A DNA stretch of 64,000 bases from Gloeocapsopsis dulcis. Lineage in GTDB: Bacteria; Cyanobacteriota; Cyanobacteriia; Cyanobacteriales; Chroococcidiopsidaceae. Numbering within the stretch: the stretch's first letter is position 1; every line of letters begins with the position of its first letter. The notes beneath the pieces were generated by a model, which worked only from the letters and a program-made list of their open reading frames with translations, was not told the origin of the DNA and searched no databases. Where the stretch lies: assembly GCF_032163395.1 (NCBI RefSeq), contig NZ_CP119968.1, positions 4,738,001 through 4,802,000 of the forward strand. Direction: 5' to 3'. The position numbers and the translations under genes were made by a program. This document shows, one piece after another, positions 1 to 9,481 of this stretch.

Positions 1-185
<185 letters not shown>

Positions 186-256
186 TTACATTTTCAATAG
201 CTCTCTGCAAATTGGTAAATACTTCAAAACTAGCTTGGCAGGAATCACTATAGCAT

Positions 257-784
257 TTATTTTGAATAATTGACTTTAGCCTGGACTTGGTACTGAACAG
301 CAATAAACTTTTGCACAATATTTAACTCTAAATACTTGCGTTTAACATGATAGGGTAAATGCTTAAAATCTTTAATAACTTTTCTGCAATTTATACTTCC
401 ACAACCGCACTGCAGGCTCCAGTAATCCTCATCCATAGTTGTAGAATAGTCAAAATATATCTCTTCACCTACTTTGATATTTCTCAACGCCACTAATTGA
501 ATATCATTTTTAATACCGGCATTAGGATCGCAAGAATGATTGACAAAACGACCAGGAGGTTCTAAGTTTACATAAATACTTTTACCAATTTGTAAAGCAT
601 CACCTTCATATGGTGGCGCTTTTAGAACTGCTTGGTCAAAATCAATAATATCACCAGTAAATACTAAAATATTTTCTCCTAGTCTAATATTTTTTTTGGC
701 AAACAAGCCCTGACCAAATTTACTGTTAGCTATATAGAATTTTTCAGTAGTTAACAAGTAATAAATCTCAGATGCTGCTAACAT
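257..784 (-). CDS. SET domain protein (putative protein-lysine methyltransferase)
   Basis: 175 residues that are almost entirely a SET domain. Visible motifs are GQGLFAKKNI (SET-N, start of the SAM pocket), RFVNHSCDPN (the pseudoknot NHSCxPN that binds SAM and the target lysine), GEEIYFDYS (the catalytic tyrosine region) and a cysteine-rich post-SET tail, CGCGSINCRK, that could bind zinc. SET enzymes transfer methyl groups from SAM to lysines. Bacterial targets are largely unknown, so no substrate is assigned. It is separated by 143 bp from the galE-like gene on the same strand. The ATG at 784 is the natural start, because the domain begins about 25 residues in. All the core SET motifs look intact. 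Confidence 0.85.
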   Translation of the reverse strand: MLAASEIYYLLTTEKFYIANSKFGQGLFAKKNIRLGENILVFTGDIIDFDQAVLKAPPYEGDALQIGKSIYVNLEPPGRFVNHSCDPNAGIKNDIQLVALRNIKVGEEIYFDYSTTMDEDYWSLQCGCGSINCRKVIKDFKHLPYHVKRKYLELNIVQKFIAVQYQVQAKVNYSK

Positions 785-1456
785 TTTTCCTCCATAAACA
801 CTTTAATTTAAGCGTGTATCTTAACTTAGCAAAAAACTCTCTAGTTGTCTTGCGAGGCACTTTGTTTGCAAATTTTGTAGTTGTCAACGTTCTTCTTTGT
901 TACGATTGTTCACTAACTAAAAAGCGTAAGTATAAATATTTTTACACTAAAAAAAGTTGGAAAGAACTGCACTTCAGCTTTAGCTAGGATGCTTTACAAA
1001 GTATTTTTGCTAAACAAGCTTAATTTAACGCTAACTTTACTGAAATGCTATGGTAGTTTTACTGATAGAGGTGAACTCAGTGTAAGCTCTGTTCAGTGTT
1101 TTTACCGTTGATTAATAAATATTTGTCTAATTTGCTGGGCAGAGTAATAATGTATAGGTGTTCGTACTTACTGCTTACATATAAGCTTGGGCAAACTATA
1201 GAGTAATGTTAATATCTAAATACTATCAAACATTCTTAGGCAAACAACTATAACAAACCATGTAGCGAAAGAAACAATCGTAATTCTAGGGGAATATGAT
1301 TAAGCTCAAATGCAAGCTCTAGAGAATTGTGGTGCATGTACGGTAGTAAAGATAAAGGTTTGATGGTTCTTTAAGTATTAGAAGTTTCAAACTACTTATA
1401 TTAAAAAACGAGGATATGTTTTACCAGCGTTTGATTTAACCCCTGAGATTGCACAC
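785..1456. other. 672-bp AT-rich intergenic region between divergent genes
   Basis: This gap separates the divergently transcribed SET gene and the large GGDEF-EAL gene. I read both strands and found no ORF with a plausible start and family signature, no tRNA-like cloverleaf and no strong hairpin followed by a T run. It is AT-rich and presumably holds the promoters of both flanking genes, but I could not fix a convincing -35/-10 pair. Confidence 0.5.
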
Positions 1457-4400
1457 ATGACACTGCGAAAGAAAACACTGTTACTAATCGGTCTCACTCT
1501 TATCAGTCTAATTGGGGTTATATACGCTACCTCATCAACTATTTTATTACGTAGTTTTTCAAAATTAGAGCAAGAAGATAGTCGTTACAATGTTAAAAGG
1601 GTTCATGATGCATTGTCTGATGAAGTTGATAAACTGAGTTTGACAACACGCGATTGGGCTGAATGGGACGAAACTTATTCGTTCGTGGAAAGTTCTAATC
1701 AGGAATACATCAATTCACATCTCAGTAATATCAGCATCAATCGATTAAAGCTAAATTTGATGCTTTACGTTCACGCTTCTGGAAAGATTGTTTTTGATAA
1801 AGGCTATGATTTAGAACGCGGACAAGAGCTTCCTATTTTACGCAACTTTCAAAAACATCTTACGGCTAAAACAATCTTACAGCACTCAAGTATAAAAAGC
1901 TCTATATCAGGTCTGGTAATGCTACCAGAAGGTCCAATGATGATTGCCTCAAGACCAATTCTCAATAGCGAGAGTCGCGGTCCAATTCGAGGAACCTTGA
2001 TCAAGGGTCGTTATTTGAATGATTCAGCGATCGCAAAAGTGGCTGAACAAACTTATTTATCCGTAAAGGCGTATCGTTTTGATGATGCACAAATACCGCA
2101 GGATGTTCAGCAAGTGCGTTTTGCCTTGAGTTCTTCAGATCAAGGCTCAATCATAGTAAGACCATCAGATGAACAAACAGTTGCTGGATACACTCTTATT
2201 GAGGATGTTTATGGAAAACCAGCGCTGCTATTGCGCGTGGATACACCAAGATTAATTTATCAACAAGGTCAAGCAAGTACTCGTTATATCCTGTCGTCTT
2301 TATTGATTGTGGGTGTCATGTTTGTTGTTGCCACGCTATTGTTGATTGAAAAACTCATCTTGTCACGGCTATCACGATTAAGCGCTGCTGTCGAAGGAAT
2401 TGGTAGAAGTGGCGATCTCGCAGCAAGGGTATTTTCCATGAGTGGGCAAGATGAACTCTCCAGCTTGGCTGGTACAATTAATGACATGTTAGAAGCGTTG
2501 AAGCACTCAATTGAAGAGCAACGCCAAAGTGAAGAACGCTATCACACATATGATAGAGTCCTCGCTGAACTATCAAAGCACAAAATGATAGATTGTAGCA
2601 ATCTACACATTAATTTACAGGAAATTACAGAAGCAGCAGCACATACATTAGAAGTAGAACGTGTCGGAGTATGGGTATACGACGATGAATTGTACAAGAA
2701 ACTACTTTGTGTTGACTTGTATCGCAAAAGTACAGACGAGCATTCTCAGGGTGCGGAATTAGCAGCAGCCCACTACCCTACCTACTTTGAAGCACTACAA
2801 GAAGAACGAACGATTGCAGCTTATGATGCCCACACTGATCCTAGAACAAAAGAACTAGCACAACTGTATCTTTACTCCAACAATATTACATCAATGTTGG
2901 ATGCACCTATCTGGCTAGGAGGTTCTATGGTAGGAGTGGTATGTCACGAACACCTAGGCTCTAACCGCCATTGGAATATTGAAGAGAAGAATTTTGCAGC
3001 TTCAATTGCTGACTTAGTTTCTGTCTCAATTGAGGCGTGTGAACGCAAGCGATCGCAAGAAGCATTACGCAAAGCCCACGATGACTTGGAAATTCGCGTC
3101 AGACAAAGAACCGCAGAACTAGCACAGATTAACAAGGAGTTGCAAGCAGAAATTATTGAACGAACCTTAGCTGAAGAAAAATTACTCTACGAAGCCTTTC
3201 ATGATTCTCTCACTGGTTTACCTAATCGAGCGCTATTTATGCAGCGACTAGGGTATGCTTTAGTGCAAGCCAAAAGACGTCATAGTTACTTATTTGCTGT
3301 CTTATTTTTAGACTTAGATCGCTTCAAATTAGTCAATGACAGTCTTGGTCATTTAGTTGGAGATCAACTACTAATTGCTTTTGTCCGCAGGTTAGAAGTT
3401 TGCTTACGCTCTATGGATATAGTCGCTCGTTTAGGTGGCGATGAGTTTGTTATCTTACTTGATGATATTAAAGATGTTAAAGATGCAACACTAATTGCAG
3501 AACGAATTCAAAAAGAACTGACATCACCGTTCAATCTTAATGGCTATGAAGTTTTCATCACAACAAGTATTGGTATTGCTCTGAGTACACCTGAGTACGA
3601 TCAACCCGAAGATATCCTCCGTGATGCTGACACCGTTATGTATCGCGCTAAATCACTTGGTAAAGCACGCCATGCGGTGTTTGATAGAGAAATGCATGCA
3701 CGAGCAGTATCATTATTGCAGTTAGAAAATGACCTGCGACGCGCTGTAGAACGTCAAGAGTTAGAAATTTATTACCAACCAATTGTCTCACTACGTAGTA
3801 ACGAAATTACAGGTTTTGAGGCATTATTGCGGTGGAATCACCGAGGGCATGGTATGATCTCGCCAGCAGAGTTTATTCCGGTAGCTGAAGAAACTGGCTT
3901 AATTATTCCTATCGGTTACTGGGTGTTACATGAAGCTTGTCATCAAACACGTATTTGGCAAGAACAATTTCCAGATATTTCACCGTTGACAATTAATATT
4001 AATTTTTCTGGCAAACAATTTGCTCAACCAGATTTAATTAAACAAATTGATCGAATTTTACAGGAAACTGGCTTGCCTGGGCAGAGTTTGAAGATAGAAA
4101 TTACCGAAAGTGTCTTAATCGAAAATGCAGATTTAGCAGCCCATATGCTAATGCAGCTCAAAAAACTTGGAGTTCAGGTGTACATTGATGACTTTGGTAC
4201 AGGTTACTCATCGCTTAGTTATCTACACAATTTTCCTATTGATGCCTTAAAAATCGACCATTCTTTTGTGAAACGAATGGGTAGCAATAATGATAATCCG
4301 GAACTTGTAAAGACAATTGCAAGAATGGCACATAACTTAAATATGAATATAGTTGCTGAGGGAATTGAAACCATAGAGCAACTTATGCAACTTCAAGCTT

Positions 4401-4492
4401 TAAAATGTGAATATGGTCAAGGTTATTTCTTTTCTCAACCATTACAAAAAGAAGCCATAACTGCATTAATTCAACAAAGTGTTTTTGTCTAA
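1457..4492 (+). CDS. Membrane-bound CHASE4-HAMP-GAF-GGDEF-EAL cyclic-di-GMP enzyme
   Basis: 1011 residues. An N-terminal membrane helix (about 8-28) is followed by an extracytoplasmic CHASE4-type sensor (about 30-270, with WAEWDETYSF), a second helix (about 276-300), HAMP, GAF (about 375-530) and a coiled linker. A diguanylate cyclase domain follows with GGDEF at 659-663. The RxxD product-inhibition site RSMD lies exactly five residues before GGDEF. The C-terminal phosphodiesterase domain has EALLRW (E788) plus NINFSG, EITES, DDFGTGYSS, LKID and AEGIET, so the usual metal and substrate ligands are present. Both halves therefore look catalytically competent, and the net output is unknown. The GAF and CHASE4 domains suggest input from an external and a cytoplasmic signal. 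The gene is monocistronic in appearance. Confidence 0.93.
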   Translation: MTLRKKTLLLIGLTLISLIGVIYATSSTILLRSFSKLEQEDSRYNVKRVHDALSDEVDKLSLTTRDWAEWDETYSFVESSNQEYINSHLSNISINRLKLNLMLYVHASGKIVFDKGYDLERGQELPILRNFQKHLTAKTILQHSSIKSSISGLVMLPEGPMMIASRPILNSESRGPIRGTLIKGRYLNDSAIAKVAEQTYLSVKAYRFDDAQIPQDVQQVRFALSSSDQGSIIVRPSDEQTVAGYTLIEDVYGKPALLLRVDTPRLIYQQGQASTRYILSSLLIVGVMFVVATLLLIEKLILSRLSRLSAAVEGIGRSGDLAARVFSMSGQDELSSLAGTINDMLEALKHSIEEQRQSEERYHTYDRVLAELSKHKMIDCSNLHINLQEITEAAAHTLEVERVGVWVYDDELYKKLLCVDLYRKSTDEHSQGAELAAAHYPTYFEALQEERTIAAYDAHTDPRTKELAQLYLYSNNITSMLDAPIWLGGSMVGVVCHEHLGSNRHWNIEEKNFAASIADLVSVSIEACERKRSQEALRKAHDDLEIRVRQRTAELAQINKELQAEIIERTLAEEKLLYEAFHDSLTGLPNRALFMQRLGYALVQAKRRHSYLFAVLFLDLDRFKLVNDSLGHLVGDQLLIAFVRRLEVCLRSMDIVARLGGDEFVILLDDIKDVKDATLIAERIQKELTSPFNLNGYEVFITTSIGIALSTPEYDQPEDILRDADTVMYRAKSLGKARHAVFDREMHARAVSLLQLENDLRRAVERQELEIYYQPIVSLRSNEITGFEALLRWNHRGHGMISPAEFIPVAEETGLIIPIGYWVLHEACHQTRIWQEQFPDISPLTININFSGKQFAQPDLIKQIDRILQETGLPGQSLKIEITESVLIENADLAAHMLMQLKKLGVQVYIDDFGTGYSSLSYLHNFPIDALKIDHSFVKRMGSNNDNPELVKTIARMAHNLNMNIVAEGIETIEQLMQLQALKCEYGQGYFFSQPLQKEAITALIQQSVFV

Positions 4493-4517
4493 ATTAGTTA
4501 CCCAAAAAGGGTATCGC

Positions 4518-6686
4518 TCACTCCTCACCCCTTTGAACTTTGACTGCCTTCATTGACAAACTAATCCGCTTTTGCTTTTCATTAATATCTAAGACTTTTA
4601 CTCGCACAATTTGTCCTACCTTAACAACTTGCTTAGGATCGCTGACAAAATGATTTGATAATTGTGATATGTGAACTAAGCCATTTTCGTGAATTCCAAT
4701 ATCTACGAAAGCACCAAAGTTCGCAACGTTTGTGATAATACCTTCTAACTCCATTCCAATTTGAAGGTCGGTTATTTCTTTAATTCCTTCTCTAAAGGTA
4801 GCATACTTAAATTCTGCACGGGGATCTCTTCCAGGTTTTTCTAATTCGCTAATGATATCCCTTAGTGTTGGTTCGCCGATCGTTGCAGTAACATATTTTT
4901 TCAGAGAAATTGATTTGAGTTTTTGAGCTACTTGGGTAATTTGTACCGGAGATATATTTATGTCTGCAGCGATCGCCTCTACGACACTATAACTTTCAGG
5001 ATGTACAGCAGTATTATCTAAAGGGTTTTTCCCTCCACGAATGCGTAAAAAACCTGCTGCTTGTTCAAAAGCTTTTGGTCCTAACTTAGTCACTTTAAGC
5101 AGTTGTTGGCGGCTTTTGAAAGCACCATTTTGATTGCGATAAGTAACAATATTGTTAGCAACTGTAGGACTAATGCCAGACACAAAATTCAACAACTCTT
5201 TAGAAGCCGTATTTAAATCTACCCCAACATAGTTAACACAGCTTTCTACAATTTCATCTAGCTTCTTTTTAAGTAACTTTTGATCGACATCATGTTGATA
5301 TTGTCCAACACCAATTGATTTAGGATCAATTTTTACTAATTCTGCTAAAGGGTCTTGCAACCGACGACCAATACTAATTGCACCGCGTACTGTAATATCA
5401 AGATCGGGGAATTCTGTGATCGCAACTTTACTTGCTGAATAAATTGATGCACCCGACTCATTCACAATAACTTTAATTGGCTTTTGTTCTACCGTTTGTA
5501 AAACTTCTGAGACAAATTCATCAGTTTCGCGGCTAGCTGTACCATTACCGATCGCAATCAGTTCAATTTTATATTCTTCAATCAATCTTTTAATGGTTTT
5601 TGTCGCTTGCGATCGCTCGTTTGCAGAAGCGTGAGGAAATACGGCTTGATAATCTAAAAACTTTCCTGTTTCATCTAATACCGCAACTTTACAACCTGTC
5701 CGAAATCCGGGATCAATTGCCAGTGTTGGTTTCATTCCAGCAGGTGGAGATAACAGTAATTCTCTTAAATTCGTTTCAAAGGTTTTAATTGACTCAATAT
5801 CTGCTTCAGCTTTCTTTTGAGTGATGACTTCACCAATCAAAGAAGCTTTCATCAAGCGGTTAAATGCATCTTTAAGCATTTGATGATAAAATTCGCGAAT
5901 TTCTGGAACCTTAGTTTTAATCTCTTGTGCTGCTATGTTAGACAAAACCTCTGTTTCATCAAAAGCTAATTCTAAGGCTAAGATTTTTTCATTTTCACCG
6001 CGTAGTAAAGCTAGCAGATTATGTGGGGCAATATCTTGAACGGAAACACTAAAATTACGGTAAGTTTCAAACTTAGTTGTACCTTCAAGATATTCTTTTT
6101 TAATTTGAGATTTAAACACTCCATTGTGAATGAGGTAATCTCGTACGTAGGCGCGTAAATTTGCTTTTTCTGAAACTTCTTCTGCGAGAATGTCTCCAGC
6201 ACCACTCAGCGCATCTGCAACAGTTTTAACTTCTTCTGAAAGAAACTTTGTTGCTTCCTTGTCGAGGGATACTAGTGCTACATTTTTAGTATTTAAAGAT
6301 TTAATCAACTCTGCTAGTGGTTCTAACCCTTTTTCTCTGGCAATAGTTGCTTTAGTGCGTCGCTTTGGTCGATAGGGAAGATAGAGATCTTCTAATTCAG
6401 TTTTTTGCAGACACGTTTCTATTTTCGCTTGAAGTTCATCTGTAAGTTTACCTGAGGCAGCGATCGCATCTAAAATTGTTGTCTTTCTTGCTTCTAATTC
6501 GGTTAAATAAGTATATCTTTCTGCTAAGTCCCGCAGTTGCACTTCATTCATTTCCCCTGTACGTTCTTTGCGGTAACGCGCAACGAAAGGGATTGTCGCG
6601 CCTTCGGCAAACAAATCAAGCGCATTTTGGACTTGGAAAGGTTTTAGAGATAATTCTTGTGCGAGAACTTGCGGAATATTTAACAT
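4518..6686 (-). CDS. tex: Tex-family S1 RNA-binding protein
   Basis: 722 residues, normal for Tex. The order is the N-terminal helical Tex domain (IPFVARYRKERTGEMNEVQL is the family hallmark), a YqgF/RNase H-like domain beginning near LAIDPGFRTGCKVAVLD, helix-hairpin-helix units (FVSGISPTVANNIV), and a C-terminal S1 domain (GMELEGIITNVANFGAFVDI to RISLSMKAVK). Tex is a conserved nucleic-acid-binding protein linked to transcription and RNA metabolism in the cytoplasm; its exact role in cyanobacteria is not defined. Its start faces mnmE across a short divergent region of about 110 bp, so the two promoters probably overlap. Confidence 0.95.
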   Translation of the reverse strand: MLNIPQVLAQELSLKPFQVQNALDLFAEGATIPFVARYRKERTGEMNEVQLRDLAERYTYLTELEARKTTILDAIAASGKLTDELQAKIETCLQKTELEDLYLPYRPKRRTKATIAREKGLEPLAELIKSLNTKNVALVSLDKEATKFLSEEVKTVADALSGAGDILAEEVSEKANLRAYVRDYLIHNGVFKSQIKKEYLEGTTKFETYRNFSVSVQDIAPHNLLALLRGENEKILALELAFDETEVLSNIAAQEIKTKVPEIREFYHQMLKDAFNRLMKASLIGEVITQKKAEADIESIKTFETNLRELLLSPPAGMKPTLAIDPGFRTGCKVAVLDETGKFLDYQAVFPHASANERSQATKTIKRLIEEYKIELIAIGNGTASRETDEFVSEVLQTVEQKPIKVIVNESGASIYSASKVAITEFPDLDITVRGAISIGRRLQDPLAELVKIDPKSIGVGQYQHDVDQKLLKKKLDEIVESCVNYVGVDLNTASKELLNFVSGISPTVANNIVTYRNQNGAFKSRQQLLKVTKLGPKAFEQAAGFLRIRGGKNPLDNTAVHPESYSVVEAIAADINISPVQITQVAQKLKSISLKKYVTATIGEPTLRDIISELEKPGRDPRAEFKYATFREGIKEITDLQIGMELEGIITNVANFGAFVDIGIHENGLVHISQLSNHFVSDPKQVVKVGQIVRVKVLDINEKQKRISLSMKAVKVQRGEE

Positions 6687-6798
6687 TAGGCGTGTAATTT
6701 TGACTGCGAATTGACAATTAAAATAAAAAACTGGATGTTGCTGATTTTAGCAACTTGGTTTGTTTAGCATAGGAAGAGATCTCAGGTTCAATAAAAGC

Positions 6799-8175
6799 GT
6801 GACATACGAGGGATTAGGAACAACGATTGCAGCAATCGCAACTGCTATTGTGCCACAACAAGGCAGTGTCGGTATTGTGCGGGTATCTGGTATGGAAAGC
6901 CTTGCTATTGCCCAAGCTTTATTCCACGCCCCAGGAAGGCAAGTTTGGGAATCACACCGCATTCTTTATGGTTATATCCGTCATCCCCAGACTCAACAAG
7001 TTATAGATGAAGCACTCTTGTTAATGATGCAAGCACCGCGTTCTTACACGCGCGAAGATGTTGTTGAATTTCATTGTCATGGTGGCATTATGGCAGTGCA
7101 GCAGGTGTTGCAGTTGTGTTTAATGCAAGGTGCAAAACTCGCGCAACCTGGAGAATTTACTCTACGAGCCTTTTTGAATGGCAGACTTGATCTGACTCAA
7201 GCTGAAAGCATTGCTGATTTAGTAGGAGCGCAATCGCCGCAAGCTGCTCAAACTGCGTTAGCCGGATTACAAGGCAAATTAGCACATCCAATTCGTCAGT
7301 TACGTGCTAGATGTTTAGATATTCTTGCAGAGATTGAAGCCAGAATTGATTTTGAGGAAGACTTGCCGCCGCTGGAGTGTAATGAGATAATATCACAACT
7401 TACGGAAGTTTTAGCACAAGTCACGCAAATATTAGCAACTGCAGATCGCGGTCAACTCTTGCGCAGCGGCTTAAAAGTTGCAATTGTCGGGCGTCCGAAT
7501 GTGGGAAAATCAAGTTTACTCAATGCTTGGAGTCGCAGCGATCGCGCAATTGTGACTGATTTACCTGGAACCACTCGCGATGTCGTGGAGTCACAATTAG
7601 TCGTTGGTGGTATTCCCATCCAAGTATTAGATACCGCTGGAATTCGAGCTACTGAAGATCAAGTCGAGAAAATTGGTGTAGAGCGATCGCTCACTAGCGC
7701 TGCGGCGGCTGATTTAGTCTTACTGACGATCGATGCAACTGCGGGATGGACTGCTGCGGATGCCGAGATTTACCAACAAGTACAACATCGCCCGTTGATA
7801 TTAGTCATCAATAAAACCGACTTAGCTTTAGCAGAAGCAGTGAAGTATCCAGATAGCATAAGTTACGTAGTGACAACCGCCGCTGCTAAAAATCAAGGTA
7901 TTGAAGATTTAGAACACGCTATTTTAACAATAGTAGAAACGGGAATTCACTCAGCCGATACCGACTTAGCAATTAATCAGCGCCAAGCTGCCGCGCTTAC
8001 CCATGCCAAAGTTTCCTTAGAACAAGTACAAGCTACAGTTGCTCAACAATTACCTTTAGATTTTTGGACGATTGATTTGAGAGGGGCGATTCAAGCTTTA
8101 GGAGAAGTTACTGGAGAAGAAGTGACTGAGTCAGTTCTCGATCGGATTTTTAGTCGGTTCTGTATTGGGAAATAA
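6799..8175 (+). CDS. mnmE: tRNA uridine-5-carboxymethylaminomethyl(34) synthesis GTPase MnmE
   Basis: MnmE acts with MnmG to modify U34 in the wobble position of tRNAs. The N-terminal formyl-THF-binding domain begins [20 protein letters not shown], the helical domain is interrupted by a G domain with [12 protein letters not shown] (P-loop), [12 protein letters not shown] and NKTD, and the protein ends in the diagnostic FCIGK with its conserved cysteine. The frame is open further upstream to a TTG at 6760. I chose the GTG at 6799 because the family's N-terminus normally begins only a few residues before GTTIAAIAT, which gives 458 aa, the usual length. Divergent from tex. Confidence 0.95.
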   Translation: MTYEGLGTTIAAIATAIVPQQGSVGIVRVSGMESLAIAQALFHAPGRQVWESHRILYGYIRHPQTQQVIDEALLLMMQAPRSYTREDVVEFHCHGGIMAVQQVLQLCLMQGAKLAQPGEFTLRAFLNGRLDLTQAESIADLVGAQSPQAAQTALAGLQGKLAHPIRQLRARCLDILAEIEARIDFEEDLPPLECNEIISQLTEVLAQVTQILATADRGQLLRSGLKVAIVGRPNVGKSSLLNAWSRSDRAIVTDLPGTTRDVVESQLVVGGIPIQVLDTAGIRATEDQVEKIGVERSLTSAAAADLVLLTIDATAGWTAADAEIYQQVQHRPLILVINKTDLALAEAVKYPDSISYVVTTAAAKNQGIEDLEHAILTIVETGIHSADTDLAINQRQAAALTHAKVSLEQVQATVAQQLPLDFWTIDLRGAIQALGEVTGEEVTESVLDRIFSRFCIGK

Positions 8176-8213
8176 TTTAAATGTTTGCTTTTCTTTCGTT
8201 TGAGCCTTCGTAT

Positions 8214-8795
8214 CTAGAGGCTAGAAAAATCTATATTTTCGTAGAGTTCGGCGATTTGAATTTGAAACTCAAAAGCTTTAAAAGATATTGTAACTGTGGG
8301 ATCTTCGTACTCTGAAAGTAGCCATTGATGGGCAGCAGTTTTGATATAGTGTTCGACATGAACGCTGTATTGATCGATTAGTAAATATTCGCAAAAGCTA
8401 TCGATAGTACGGTAGGCAACAAACTTTTCGCCGCGATCGTAGTCTTGCGTTGACTTAGATAGCACTTCAGCAATCATGACAGGATTGATAATGGTATCAG
8501 TGCGCCCTGTTTGAAGTTGCAGCGGCTTTTCAACAACCATAACATCAGGATAGGTGTAGAGATTGCGATCGAGAACCCAAAGACGCTGATCTGTATAAAA
8601 AGTTCGGTAGGCTTTTCCTTTGAGTGCAAGTTCTAGAAGAATATAAAAATTACCAGCAATATCATTATGATTAGGCGTTCCTCCTGTCATCAGCCTGATC
8701 TCTCCATTCGCATATTCATGACGTTCCTCTGAGGTTCGTTCAAACTCCAAGTATTCTTCGTGAGTATATGTACGTTGCTCTAATGCTTGTGTCAC
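8214..8795 (-). CDS. Uma2 family (DUF820) putative endonuclease
   Basis: 193 residues. The start TYTHEEYLEFE, the ERHEYANGEI motif and the acidic/lysine core (YPDVMVVEKP, then MIAEVLSKST) are the Uma2/DUF820 pattern, a PD-(D/E)XK nuclease-like fold that is greatly expanded in cyanobacteria. The conserved D, E and following K that would form the active site are visible. No biochemical role is established for most members. It is convergent with mnmE, with a gap of about 40 bp. A second, distinct Uma2 gene lies at 40784-41356. Confidence 0.88.
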   Translation of the reverse strand: MTQALEQRTYTHEEYLEFERTSEERHEYANGEIRLMTGGTPNHNDIAGNFYILLELALKGKAYRTFYTDQRLWVLDRNLYTYPDVMVVEKPLQLQTGRTDTIINPVMIAEVLSKSTQDYDRGEKFVAYRTIDSFCEYLLIDQYSVHVEHYIKTAAHQWLLSEYEDPTVTISFKAFEFQIQIAELYENIDFSSL

Positions 8796-8919
8796 TGTAT
8801 TTTTACTCCCAATGCTCTAAGCTGCTGATTTATTTTGGGCGATCACTTTTTCTTCATTCTGCTTATTCATGCAGTGCTTTTGTTACATGAACCGTCTACT
8901 CCACTCTTAGCATTTTTTA

Positions 8920-9111
8920 TCAGGATGCCAATAATTCAGAAACTGCTTCATCTGGTATAAAATGTCGAAAGTCTAAAATTTCAACTAGAACTAGCTTGGC
9001 ATCTTGAGAGTAATGTAAAATCACTTGTCCTTCATCTTCAGCATAAGCAATAGGATCGTCCAATAGTTCAATTAAAAGGGCATCGACATCCTTACTATAG
9101 TTAATTCTCAT
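8920..9111 (-). CDS. DUF2283 small protein (putative antitoxin-like partner)
   Basis: 63 residues with the DUF2283 pattern: MRINYSKDVDALLIELLDD, then a glycine-containing turn and ILHYSQDAKLVLVEILD. Members of this family are commonly encoded directly after a DUF4258 gene, as here. The start overlaps the end of the upstream DUF4258 gene by 11 bp, so the two are almost certainly translated as one unit. The arrangement resembles a type II toxin-antitoxin pair, but the family has no settled function and that is inference. Confidence 0.8.
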   Translation of the reverse strand: MRINYSKDVDALLIELLDDPIAYAEDEGQVILHYSQDAKLVLVEILDFRHFIPDEAVSELLAS

Positions 9112-9388
9112 ATCTAGACCTCTTACCTGGATAGAGCGTGATGATTAAAATGAATTCATTAAACTCGCGATAAACAACCCTCAAAACTAAATTTTCATTC
9201 AATCGCTTTTGTGCAATTAGCTTGTCAGTGTCCTCTACCTCGCGCTTATCAGGCAAGCGCACAGTTTCAATGACAAGTTCTGAACTAATGGTAACTCCAT
9301 GACTTGTGAGAATATCTAATTTTAGTTGAGAATGCTTACTAAAGCGAATTTCTTTCATCACTGATTTTGATTGTTGCAACCTCAACAT
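9101..9388 (-). CDS. DUF4258 small protein (putative toxin-like partner)
   Basis: 95 residues. The core IRFSKHSQLKLD...LVIETVRLPDKRE...LVLRVVYREFNEFILIITLYPGKRSRY follows DUF4258, a compact fold related by context to RelE/BrnT-like proteins. The arginine and tyrosine near the end of the sheet are conserved in such folds. Two starts are possible: ATG at 9388, or ATG at 9358 (MKEIRFSK), which begins exactly at the domain. Neither has a strong Shine-Dalgarno, so the longer form is listed. It is coupled by overlap to the DUF2283 gene. Confidence 0.75.
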   Translation of the reverse strand: MLRLQQSKSVMKEIRFSKHSQLKLDILTSHGVTISSELVIETVRLPDKREVEDTDKLIAQKRLNENLVLRVVYREFNEFILIITLYPGKRSRYEN

Positions 9389-9481
9389 TTAAGGTTTGAA
9401 GCTGCTGATTCATCCATGCGATCTCCTAAGTTTTAGCAATTTCTACAATTGGTTAAATCCTTTTTGATCTTTGAGTTACAC

